Assembly (NCBI GenBank): GCA_009917695.1
Contig: JAACJG010000012.1
Span: 62,001-126,000, forward strand
DNA: 64,000 bases
Origin: Candidatus Rifleibacterium amylolyticum
GTDB taxonomy: Bacteria > Muiribacteriota > Ozemobacteria > Ozemobacterales > Ozemobacteraceae
Reading direction: 5' to 3'
Shown here: positions 1-7,945 of the stretch, one piece after another
How the letters are laid out: each line of letters begins with the position of its first letter
Numbering within the stretch: position 1 is the first letter of the stretch
Program-made: the position numbers and the translations under genes
Notes under the pieces: model-generated
Told to the model about the DNA's origin: nothing
What the model saw: only the letters and a program-made list of their open reading frames with translations
Databases searched by the model: none

Positions 1-297
1 AGAACCAATGGTTATTTGAACGACCTGGGCGCTGAGCAGGTTGACGAGATCTGTTCCGAGCATCTCGAAAAATCGATCAACAAAATCGTCATCAATCTTG
101 AGCAGTCGCCGCTGATCAACAGTATAGGAATATCAATTCTGATAGGCGTCATAGAAGCGATCGAGGAATCGGAAGGTGCGCTGGCATTCACTAACTTAAC
201 CCCAACTAACCGCAAAACTTTTGAAATGATGGGGCTTTTGCAGTTTGCACAGCCCTTCGATAAAGAAGAAGAAGCCGTAGCAAAATTTAAGGGTTAA
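1..297 (+). CDS. STAS-domain anti-sigma-factor antagonist (5' truncated by window)
   Basis: The reading frame is open to the first base of the window, so the true start lies upstream; a TTG at position 16 is probably internal, because the residues before it (RTNGYL) fit the start of a STAS fold. The rest is a single STAS domain of the RsbV/SpoIIAA type. The conserved loop NSIGISILIG carries the serine that is phosphorylated in this family. Such proteins bind an anti-sigma kinase and are reset by SpoIIE-type phosphatases. It lies 5 bp before the GGDEF gene and is probably co-transcribed with it. The minus-strand SpoIIE phosphatase at 2.6-5.2 kb is a possible partner by inference only. Confidence 0.8.
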   Translation, partial: RTNGYLNDLGAEQVDEICSEHLEKSINKIVINLEQSPLINSIGISILIGVIEAIEESEGALAFTNLTPTNRKTFEMMGLLQFAQPFDKEEEAVAKFKG

Positions 298-302
298 GTC
301 TC

Positions 303-1883
303 ATGTCTGAGCAGATGTCTGACCTTGAACAGAAAATGCAGCAGCAGGTGCTGCGCTATGAGTATGTTCTGGAAGCCCTCAGTGATATTGGCGATGAGCT
401 TTGTCGCGTCAGCAGCTTTGATGCTCAGCTGAAGTCTCTTTTACACCTTCTTCTCGGCACCCTTGGCGTTCGCAAGGGAGGCATTTTTCTCTTCGAAAAC
501 TATACGAAGAAGGTATCCCTGCGTTGCTCCTGGAAACTCGTTCACAAAACTTACGATTTTGAACTCGAGCAGGATGAAGTCAAACTGCTCGAAGACGAAT
601 CCGCTGAAATCACGCATCGGGTCAAAGATTTCCCGCATCTTAAAAACTGTCTGCAGGATTTTACAGAAGACAATCTTGACTGTATCTCTGTCCTGAAGGT
701 TAGAGAAAAGCTCATCGGTTTTCTCGTAGTCGGTCATAAACTCAAAGAAGTGCCTCTCACCGACAAAGAAATGAGCTTTCTCAAGACTCTTTCTCGAAAC
801 ATTTCGGTTGCTATAAATAACTTTCTTCTTCTCTCTGAGCTGCGCGAAGCAAACGTAAGGCTCGACGAGAAGATCCAGGAAGTCAGTATTCTTTATCAGG
901 CATCGCAGATGATTTCGTCAGAGCTGCAGTTGCAGGCTCTGCTCGATATGGCGATGAGTGCTATCTCTGAAATTACCGATATAGAGCGCGGTTCTACCTG
1001 GCTTTACGATGAAGAACATCGCTCGTTCAACCTGATGAGCCATCTTGGCGATGCAACAGAGCTGCCAGACGCCCTGTCGCTCGAAGATTCAGAAATATTA
1101 CAGATGGCACAGGACCGCAAAGAATCATTTGAATACGAGCAGGGCAGGTCAGAGAAGCCGGCAACGCTCAAACGCCTTGACGAGAAGGTTTTTGGCCGTT
1201 CATTTGTTGTCGTTCCAATTCTTAATCAGGGCGAGTTTCTTGGCCTCGTGCATCTGTGCGCTGCCGAATCGGCAAAAGGTTTTACCAATCGTGACATAAG
1301 GCTGATCAAGGTTTTTGCCGTGCAGCTGGGGGCTGCCGTTAAGAACGCGCAGCTTTATGAGCAGGCTATTACCGATGGTATGACCAAGCTTTATCTGCAC
1401 CGCTACTTCAAACAGCGCCTGCTCGATGAAATAAAGCGCGCTGCAAGATTCAAACGCAGTCTTGCTCTGATAATGGTCGATATCGATCACTTCAAGTGTC
1501 TGAATGACAATTATGGCCATCAGACCGGAGATGATGTACTGAGACATGTGGCAGCCATACTGCGCCGCGCTGTGCGTACACACGATCTGCCGGTTCGCTA
1601 TGGTGGTGAAGAATTTGCTCTGGTACTGCCAGAAACCGATATGACCGGGGCAGTTGCTGTAGCCGAGCGTGTGCGGCGTTCCATCGAAAACGATTATCTC
1701 GAAGTGTCTGGGGTCGTGCACAAGATCAGCGCGAGCTTTGGTGTTTCAGTGTTCCCTGACTGCGCTGACGATATGGATTCTTTGATAAAGGCTGCCGACG
1801 TTGCACTCTACTGGTCTAAAGAACACGGCCGCAACCAGGTTACCGCCGCCCCTTCGAAAGTATCGCGCGAGGCTGATATTTAA
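303..1883 (+). CDS. GAF-GAF-GGDEF diguanylate cyclase
   Basis: This 526-residue soluble protein should make cyclic di-GMP from two GTP. Two GAF-like sensor domains span roughly residues 25-175 and 195-355, with a charged helical linker between them. The C-terminal GGDEF domain begins near residue 360. The active-site signature is GGEEF (about residue 436), which is catalytically competent in this family. An RTHD sequence five residues upstream matches the RxxD product-inhibition site, so feedback control is likely. No membrane segment or EAL domain is present. The gene follows the STAS gene by 5 bp, and its stop overlaps the stop of the convergent methyltransferase by 4 bp. Confidence 0.9.
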   Translation: MSEQMSDLEQKMQQQVLRYEYVLEALSDIGDELCRVSSFDAQLKSLLHLLLGTLGVRKGGIFLFENYTKKVSLRCSWKLVHKTYDFELEQDEVKLLEDESAEITHRVKDFPHLKNCLQDFTEDNLDCISVLKVREKLIGFLVVGHKLKEVPLTDKEMSFLKTLSRNISVAINNFLLLSELREANVRLDEKIQEVSILYQASQMISSELQLQALLDMAMSAISEITDIERGSTWLYDEEHRSFNLMSHLGDATELPDALSLEDSEILQMAQDRKESFEYEQGRSEKPATLKRLDEKVFGRSFVVVPILNQGEFLGLVHLCAAESAKGFTNRDIRLIKVFAVQLGAAVKNAQLYEQAITDGMTKLYLHRYFKQRLLDEIKRAARFKRSLALIMVDIDHFKCLNDNYGHQTGDDVLRHVAAILRRAVRTHDLPVRYGGEEFALVLPETDMTGAVAVAERVRRSIENDYLEVSGVVHKISASFGVSVFPDCADDMDSLIKAADVALYWSKEHGRNQVTAAPSKVSREADI

Positions 1884-2554
1884 CAGGTCAGCTTGCCAGT
1901 ATTCCCGCCAGAACTCTTTTGTAACAGCATTATCTTGCTGCGGCGTGGGGTAATCTCATCTTTCAGGATTCTCCAGCCTTTTTCCGGCAGTAAAGAAAGC
2001 TCTTCTTCTCGGTATGGGCGCACCAGCATGCCTTTATAGGCGCCTTTAACGAAGACAATAGATCCGTCATCCCTGGTCACTGCATTTTTGTCGCCTTCAT
2101 ACTCGCCGAAACTGTCTACGGTCATCAGCATCACGCCCTCAGGTTTCAATACCCGGAAAGCTTCGTTAAGCGCATTGTTAAAGCCATTGGCGTCGAGATG
2201 GTCGAACAGGTGATGCGCCAGAATGCCGTCGATGCTGTCACTGAGAAAAGGAAGACTTCTCGCGTCGCCGGTGATTACCAGTCCCTTGAGTTCTTCTTCG
2301 AAAAAATTGTTCTTCATGACCCGGGCGGCCTTAAATGAAAGATCTATTCCGACTATGTTGTAGCCAACCTGGCTCAGATAGAGGCTGTTGCGACCTTCAC
2401 CGCAACCAAGATCGAGAATGTTGCCGTTTCTCGGGACATGGTTGAACAGATGCTGCACCAGCTTGGCTGAAGGTGCAATCATGCCGTGGTATTTAAGAAA
2501 GCGATTCCAGGTTTTTTCCCAGTAGTTGCGAGCTTGAGCTTCAATTTCGCTCAT
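1880..2554 (-). CDS. Class I SAM-dependent methyltransferase
   Basis: A 224-residue Rossmann-fold methyltransferase. The SAM-binding motif I is ILDLGCGEGRNS (about residues 46-57). It is followed by an acidic motif II (VGIDLS) and a motif IV-like stretch (DGILAHHLFDHL). The domain resembles the Methyltransf_11/25 and TehB-like groups; the substrate cannot be predicted. It starts 1 bp after the stop of the SpoIIE gene, so ychF, spoIIE-like and this gene look like one minus-strand operon. It converges on the GGDEF gene with a 4 bp overlap of stops. Confidence 0.8.
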   Translation of the reverse strand: MSEIEAQARNYWEKTWNRFLKYHGMIAPSAKLVQHLFNHVPRNGNILDLGCGEGRNSLYLSQVGYNIVGIDLSFKAARVMKNNFFEEELKGLVITGDARSLPFLSDSIDGILAHHLFDHLDANGFNNALNEAFRVLKPEGVMLMTVDSFGEYEGDKNAVTRDDGSIVFVKGAYKGMLVRPYREEELSLLPEKGWRILKDEITPRRSKIMLLQKSSGGNTGKLTC

Positions 2555-2555
2555 T

Positions 2556-5249
2556 TCATTTTCTCCCCGTATACTCTATCGAAACAGCAGTAATATCGTC
2601 GTGCTGCTTGGCAGATTTCGAAAATTCTTCGACTTCCATAAGAAGAGCGCCAGCCAGATCGCTGCAGCGCGGGCGTGTCAGAAAGCGCTTGAGGCTGCTT
2701 TCACCATATTCTTCATCCAGGCTGTTGCGGGCTTCAGTCACACCGTCTGTGTAAAGGAACAACAGGTCATCTTGCTTCAGCCGGAAAGAGATCGATTCAT
2801 AGACATAGTCTTCAAGTATGCCAAGGGGCAGTCCTTTGGAGGTCTTTTCGTGTATGGCTTTCTCCATGCCGCGACCGCTGACAACGAGAGCAGGATTGTG
2901 CCCTGCACATGACAGCTCGATTTCTCCTGTTCCCGCATTAATTATAACGTACATTGCCGTAATAAAACGATCGTTCGTGATATTTTTTGCGATGATCCGG
3001 TTGGCTCGGGTCAAAACCTCACTGGCACTGAGTTTTTCAAGCTCCATGGTCGAGAGAGTCGTCTTGAATACAGTCATGATGATGGCTGCCGGCACGTTTT
3101 TGCCGGCGGCATCAGCTATTACAACTGCCAATCGGTTCTCGTCGAGCCTGAAAAAATCGTAGTAATCGCCGCCAACTTCTTCAGCTGATTTACTGACACG
3201 GCTGATATGCAGCCCTGATATCTCAGGAACCGCCTGAGGCAGCAGGTTTTCCTGTATCTCCTTGGCCATCTGCAGCTGGTCATCCATTTTCTTTTTGAGA
3301 TCGTGTTCCTGCAGCAGCCCGTCAGTCTCAATAATAGCTGCGATCTGGCTGGCAATGATCTGAATGAAGAAGATTTCCTGCCATGACAGTCTGGTTTCAG
3401 GGTTCAGATAATAGACAAAGAGAAGTCCGCGTTGTTCCTGCAGTTCTTCTGAACCATGCACCGGCATGTTGAGAGGTTCGGTTACCAGGCTGCCTTTTAA
3501 CCCCTTTTCATACTTACGATCACTCAGAGTCGGGTTGCTGCCAATTGCCAGCGGACGGTAGACTGGCTGGAAAAAGTTGCTGCCGTCTGAGCCGGTTTTA
3601 ATGCCGAGACTGTTCTCGAAATACCAGCCGGTAACGCCGTTATCGTCTTCGTCACAAGGAATCTTCTCTATCGCTGAGTCGGTTGGGCTCTGAGGATTGT
3701 AGCCGACAGATTCACAATATGGCGCAAATTCGCTGCTTGCCTTGAAGCGCTCGCTGAATTCAGGATCGCCAAGTCTGCTGAAATAGCGGTTTGACTTGTT
3801 AGAACTGATGTCTGGTTCTTCATCGGCCTGTTCTTCTTTAATAATCATGACTTTGACGAGATCGATACCAGGGCAATGCCAGATCAGCTGTTCGAGTATC
3901 ATATTTATCGCTTTTTCTATGCGTTCATCTGGAGTGTCGGTGCGCTTGGTCGTTTCGTGCAGTTCGCGATAGATAACGGTCATGCTGTGAATCGACTCGA
4001 GATACTTCTGGTTGACATCACCCTGCTGCTTCAGCCGGCCGGTCATTACCTGAAAAGCTTTTGCCAGTGAATCGATTTCTTCTGTACCGGCAAGCGGGAT
4101 TTCGCCGAGCGGTCGACCGAGCTCGAATGCTTCGATTTCTGTACTCAGCTTTTTGAGAGGCCCGCCAATCTGCTTCGGAAAGAAGATTATGATATAAATG
4201 CCGGCAACCAGCACGATCACAAGAAAAGCCAGAATCAGTTTGTGGTTGTTGCTGGCGTGAAGTTTGAGCTGGTCTGAAATGTAGAATATCCTGTTCCAGA
4301 AAATCTCGGCTTCGCTGGTTGAAAGCGCGACGCCCTGCTGTTTCAGCACCGCCATTTCGGCGAGTATTCGCTGCAGTTGATCTTCGAATTCGATCAGATC
4401 GCTTTCTGGCGCCTCAAGAATGTTGCGCAGTTTTTGAAATGACTCGTAAAAGCTGCGGATCTTTGTTTCAACCTGTGAGAGAACTCTTTTGTGCAATACC
4501 GCGTTGCTCTCCTGCACCGAGCGTTCGAGCAGAAACATGACCGCCCGCAGACGGCTCTCGACCCGCGCTGCTGAATTCTTGCCTCTCTTCATTTCTTCAG
4601 GCGTTTCTCTTCCGTGTTTGATGCTTAAATACAACGCGACTTCGGTTTCGGCGAGTATAAGGTCTTTTTCTATGCGCGAAATTTTATCCATCAGCGTCGA
4701 GGTGGTGCCCAGAGAGGCCTGAAAATCAGGGTTTTTGAAGGCAGAATTAAGATCGATCATCATGCTCTTGAAACGGTCGAGCAGGTTCTCTACCTCTGTG
4801 CGCAGACCCTCCGCCGCTTTTGCCCGGCGGTCAGAATTCCTTTTCAGTGCGCGATTGCGGTTTTTTAACAGCAGCTTGAAAGCATCGAGCTGTCGCATGA
4901 AGGTTGTGTTGAGTTGCGCGATGTTGCGTAATACTGCCGAACGCTCTTCGTCGGTTATCAGATTCTCAAGTTTCTTGATCAGACCGACAAGCTCGTCTGC
5001 CCGCATGGCCATGGTTGCTTCCAGTTCATCATTCATGCTGCCGCTGATAATGTCGTTGGCGGTGTCATCCAGTTGTGTCCAGTAACTGCCAACACGTTCG
5101 TAAGAACGTGCGATCGCAATGTTAACCGGCAGAATAGAAGTGACAAAGCCTTCGATATCCCAGTAGGAAATCGAGGTCAGCAGCATGAAAACCAGAATCA
5201 GGGCGAGAACCGCCATGATGCCGCGGGTTAGACGTCTCTGCAGGCTCAT
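2556..5249 (-). CDS. Membrane sensor PP2C (SpoIIE/RsbU-type) serine phosphatase with HAMP domain
   Basis: This 897-residue sensor phosphatase has a first membrane helix at about residues 12-33 and a long helical, probably periplasmic, region (35-335). A second helix (about 340-358) is followed by HAMP (360-412), a GAF-like region (about 430-650) and a C-terminal SpoIIE phosphatase domain (about 670-895). Metal-binding acidic residues are visible in EEVGGDYYDFF, VIADAAGKNVPAA, LYTDGVTEA and KQHDDITAV. Family members dephosphorylate STAS antagonists in partner-switching control of sigma factors. The partial STAS protein at the window start is a plausible substrate (inference). The gene begins 21 bp after ychF and ends 1 bp before the methyltransferase. 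Confidence 0.88.
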   Translation of the reverse strand: MSLQRRLTRGIMAVLALILVFMLLTSISYWDIEGFVTSILPVNIAIARSYERVGSYWTQLDDTANDIISGSMNDELEATMAMRADELVGLIKKLENLITDEERSAVLRNIAQLNTTFMRQLDAFKLLLKNRNRALKRNSDRRAKAAEGLRTEVENLLDRFKSMMIDLNSAFKNPDFQASLGTTSTLMDKISRIEKDLILAETEVALYLSIKHGRETPEEMKRGKNSAARVESRLRAVMFLLERSVQESNAVLHKRVLSQVETKIRSFYESFQKLRNILEAPESDLIEFEDQLQRILAEMAVLKQQGVALSTSEAEIFWNRIFYISDQLKLHASNNHKLILAFLVIVLVAGIYIIIFFPKQIGGPLKKLSTEIEAFELGRPLGEIPLAGTEEIDSLAKAFQVMTGRLKQQGDVNQKYLESIHSMTVIYRELHETTKRTDTPDERIEKAINMILEQLIWHCPGIDLVKVMIIKEEQADEEPDISSNKSNRYFSRLGDPEFSERFKASSEFAPYCESVGYNPQSPTDSAIEKIPCDEDDNGVTGWYFENSLGIKTGSDGSNFFQPVYRPLAIGSNPTLSDRKYEKGLKGSLVTEPLNMPVHGSEELQEQRGLLFVYYLNPETRLSWQEIFFIQIIASQIAAIIETDGLLQEHDLKKKMDDQLQMAKEIQENLLPQAVPEISGLHISRVSKSAEEVGGDYYDFFRLDENRLAVVIADAAGKNVPAAIIMTVFKTTLSTMELEKLSASEVLTRANRIIAKNITNDRFITAMYVIINAGTGEIELSCAGHNPALVVSGRGMEKAIHEKTSKGLPLGILEDYVYESISFRLKQDDLLFLYTDGVTEARNSLDEEYGESSLKRFLTRPRCSDLAGALLMEVEEFSKSAKQHDDITAVSIEYTGRK

Positions 5250-5270
5250 TCGGGTAGCAAACCCGCTTTG

Positions 5271-6353
5271 TCAGACGTTGAACCTGAAATTGATGATGTC
5301 CCCATCTTTAACCACATACTCTTTTCCTTCTAGTCTGGCCAGCCCGGCGGCCTTGACGCCCGCCATGCTGCCCTTCGCCACAAAGTCGTCATAAGCCACA
5401 ACTTCGGCCCGGATAAAGCCCCGTTCTATATCAGAATGAATCTTTCCGGCAGCCTTGTGCGCGCTGGTGCCGCTTTGCAGGGGCCAGGCCCGCACTTCAT
5501 CTTCGCCGACAGTCAAAAAGCTTATGTAGTTGAGAAGCTTGTAGGCTTCTGAAATAAGGCGGTTGCGGCCTGATTCCTTGATTCCATACTCTTCCAGAAA
5601 TACGGCCTCTTCTTCAGGAGAAAGTGCAGAAATTTCCATTTCGGTGGCTGCTGAGATAAGCGTTGGCTGCCATCCGCGTTCTTTACATATCTTGTTGAAT
5701 GCTTCGACCTTGCCGTCGGGTGTCGAGAACTGTGCATCAGAACAGTTGCCGACCAGCAGCAATGGTTTCTGGGTCAAGAAACGGTAGCCGCGCAGGCTCT
5801 GTTCCTGCTCTTCGCTGAGCTCGACTGTCGAGATAAACTTGTTGTCTTCAAGAGTCGCGCGCAGACGTTCCATCAGCTCAAGCTCTTTGGCCGCCTCTGG
5901 CTTTTTTACCACTCTGATCTCTTTCTGCAGGCGCTCGATCTTGTTGGTGATCATTTCGAGATCGCTGAAAATGAATTCGAGACAGAGCTCTTCGACATCG
6001 GCTGCCGGGTCGATTTTGTTATGAATGTGCGGGATTTCTTCGCTTTCGAAGAGCCTGACAACAAGCATGATCGCTTCGCAGGTTCTGATATTGGCAAGGG
6101 TTTTGCTCGCCGATTTGCTTTCTGAACTGCTTATGCCTGGTATATCGGTGAATTCGACAGTGGCATAGGTCGTCTTTTTAGGCTTGAAGACCGTGGTGAG
6201 GTGATCTATGCGGGGGTCGGGAACCTTGATGATGCCGCTGTTTATCTCATCGGTCTGGACGAGATAGTCGCGAGTCTGCGCCTTGGCGCGGGTTGCCATG
6301 TTGAATATACTTGTTTTGCCAGACATTGGCAGTCCAGCCAATCCGATTTTCAT
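5271..6353 (-). CDS. ychF: YchF-type (Obg family) P-loop NTPase with C-terminal TGS-like domain
   Basis: A 360-residue P-loop protein of the YchF/OLA1 group, which usually prefers ATP and associates with ribosomes. Visible motifs are the P-loop GLPMSGKTSIFN at residues 5-16 and the switch II sequence TDIPGI near residue 70. A helical coiled-coil insert covers about 130-200. The ending GDIINFRFNV is almost diagnostic of YchF. The P-loop differs from the usual NVGKST, having a methionine, a serine and a terminal threonine, so this is a divergent member. The length matches the family (about 363). It leads the operon that continues into the SpoIIE phosphatase. Confidence 0.85.
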   Translation of the reverse strand: MKIGLAGLPMSGKTSIFNMATRAKAQTRDYLVQTDEINSGIIKVPDPRIDHLTTVFKPKKTTYATVEFTDIPGISSSESKSASKTLANIRTCEAIMLVVRLFESEEIPHIHNKIDPAADVEELCLEFIFSDLEMITNKIERLQKEIRVVKKPEAAKELELMERLRATLEDNKFISTVELSEEQEQSLRGYRFLTQKPLLLVGNCSDAQFSTPDGKVEAFNKICKERGWQPTLISAATEMEISALSPEEEAVFLEEYGIKESGRNRLISEAYKLLNYISFLTVGEDEVRAWPLQSGTSAHKAAGKIHSDIERGFIRAEVVAYDDFVAKGSMAGVKAAGLARLEGKEYVVKDGDIINFRFNV

Positions 6354-6434
6354 TGAACGCTCCTGCTGTAACTAGAGTTTTTCCGGCTGTATGATAGCAC
6401 AGACAGCCGTCTAATGCTATGTTGTCTGTAATGT

Positions 6435-6466
6435 AAAAAGCGCGCTCCAGCTGTCTGGAAGCGCGC
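6435..6466 (-). terminator. Rho-independent terminator after the nucleoside transporter
   Basis: On the minus strand an 11-bp GC-rich stem (arms 6455-6466 and 6440-6450, one bulged base) with a 4-nt loop is followed by TTTTT at 6439-6435. It lies just past the stop of the CNT transporter at 6485. Confidence 0.85.
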
Positions 6467-6484
6467 CTGTTAAGCTGCTGGTCG

Positions 6485-7828
6485 TTATTCTATCAGAATG
6501 CCGGCAATGTTGGCAGTCAAAAAGCAGGCAAAGGAGCCGGCAATAAGAGCTCTGAACGCCAGTTTGGCCAGGTCGCCGCGTCTGGCCGGGGCAATGCCGC
6601 CGATGCCACCCAGCTGAATGCCGATTGAACCGAGATTGGCGAATCCGCACAGGGCGTAGCTGAGAATGATGCGACTGCGCATTGCCAGTTGAACCGGTTC
6701 GCCATTGGCACCAAGAATCTGGCCGTTGACATATTTGCCGAGGTCGGCATAAGCGACGAATTCGTTGAGAATCAGCTTTTTGCCAAGCAGTTCGCCGGCA
6801 ACGTAAATATCGCTCGTCGGAATTCCCAGCAGCCAGGCAAAGGGGGCAGCCACCAGACCGATAAGTGACTCGATGCTGTTATAGCTGGTTATGCCAACTG
6901 CATCAGCAATCAATTTCCAGATGTGATTGCCCATCGCGATCATGGCGATAAAGCCAATAAGCATGGCAGCTACATTCAATGCCAGGCTCATGCCCTCTGA
7001 ACAGCCACGGGCAGCTGCGTCGATGACGTTCTGGTCGATTTTTTCGATTCTCAGCTCGACACTGCCACTGGTTACCGGCACTTCGGTTTCTGGCACCAGT
7101 ATCTTGGCGAACACCAGCGCTGCCGGTGCCGACATGACTGAGGCAGCGATCAAATGTCCGGCAATGCCAGGTATATGGTCTTTAAGCATTCCTACATAAG
7201 CAGCCATGACGCCGCCGGCGATGGTAGCCATGCCGCCGGCCATGATGCAGCAGAGTTCAGAAAAAGTCATTTTGTCGACATAGGGCTTGATGACAAGCGG
7301 AGCTTCCGTCTGGCCGACGAAAATATTGGCGGCGGCACTGAGTGATTCAGCACCAGAAGTCTTCATGGTTTTCTGCATGATCATGGCGACGTAATATACC
7401 AGTCTCTGCATGATGCCCAGATGATAGAGAATCGCCATGAACGACGAAAAGAAGATGATTGTCGGCAACACGTTGAAGGCAAAATAGGCGCCAGTGGTCG
7501 CTGTCAGTTTCAGCGTCGAAACGCCAGCGGCAAGATCAGGTGACGCTGCTGCGTCGCCAACATTGACTGGCACGACAAAGTTTACCAGTTCGCCGAAGAT
7601 GAATTTTGCACCATCGGTCGAGAAGCTCAGCATTCTGACAACAGCATCGTTGAGCCAGCCAAATATCGCCTCGCCCTGAGGAGTCTTGAGAATCAGAACA
7701 GCAAAAATCAGCTGCAGGGCAATGCCCCAGCCGACCAGCTTCCAGTCGATTTTTTTGCGATCTGTAGAAAGTGCATAACAGATGCCTATTTGAACAGGTA
7801 TGCCGATCAGACTGATGAATTTTTCCAT
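6485..7828 (-). CDS. Concentrative nucleoside transporter (CNT/NupC family)
   Basis: A 447-residue polytopic inner-membrane protein of the CNT family, which takes up nucleosides with Na+ or H+. Family hallmarks are the early membrane segments around WKLVGWGIALQ, the EAPLVIKPY region (about 195) where substrate-contacting residues lie, and the later gate-forming motif NEFVAYADLG (about 358) with the following ALCGFANLGSIGIQLGG. The length is slightly above E. coli NupC (400). It is a single gene with its own terminator downstream and another terminator separating it from the VIT-VWA gene upstream. Specificity (pyrimidine or purine) cannot be read from the sequence. Confidence 0.9.
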   Translation of the reverse strand: MEKFISLIGIPVQIGICYALSTDRKKIDWKLVGWGIALQLIFAVLILKTPQGEAIFGWLNDAVVRMLSFSTDGAKFIFGELVNFVVPVNVGDAAASPDLAAGVSTLKLTATTGAYFAFNVLPTIIFFSSFMAILYHLGIMQRLVYYVAMIMQKTMKTSGAESLSAAANIFVGQTEAPLVIKPYVDKMTFSELCCIMAGGMATIAGGVMAAYVGMLKDHIPGIAGHLIAASVMSAPAALVFAKILVPETEVPVTSGSVELRIEKIDQNVIDAAARGCSEGMSLALNVAAMLIGFIAMIAMGNHIWKLIADAVGITSYNSIESLIGLVAAPFAWLLGIPTSDIYVAGELLGKKLILNEFVAYADLGKYVNGQILGANGEPVQLAMRSRIILSYALCGFANLGSIGIQLGGIGGIAPARRGDLAKLAFRALIAGSFACFLTANIAGILIE

Positions 7829-7886
7829 TCCTTGCGCTCCTCGCTTGTATTAATGCACGAATGATAACACAATCGGTGAAAAATTC

Positions 7887-7925
7887 AAAAAAAATCTGCC
7901 GCCAGAACATGTCTCTGGCGGCAGA
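7887..7925 (-). terminator. Rho-independent terminator after the VIT-VWA gene
   Basis: A perfect 12-bp stem (arms 7914-7925 and 7895-7906) with a short loop is followed on the minus strand by eight T residues (7894-7887). It lies 21 bp past the VIT-VWA stop codon. Confidence 0.9.
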
Positions 7926-7945
7926 AATTCTTTTTAACAAAGATG

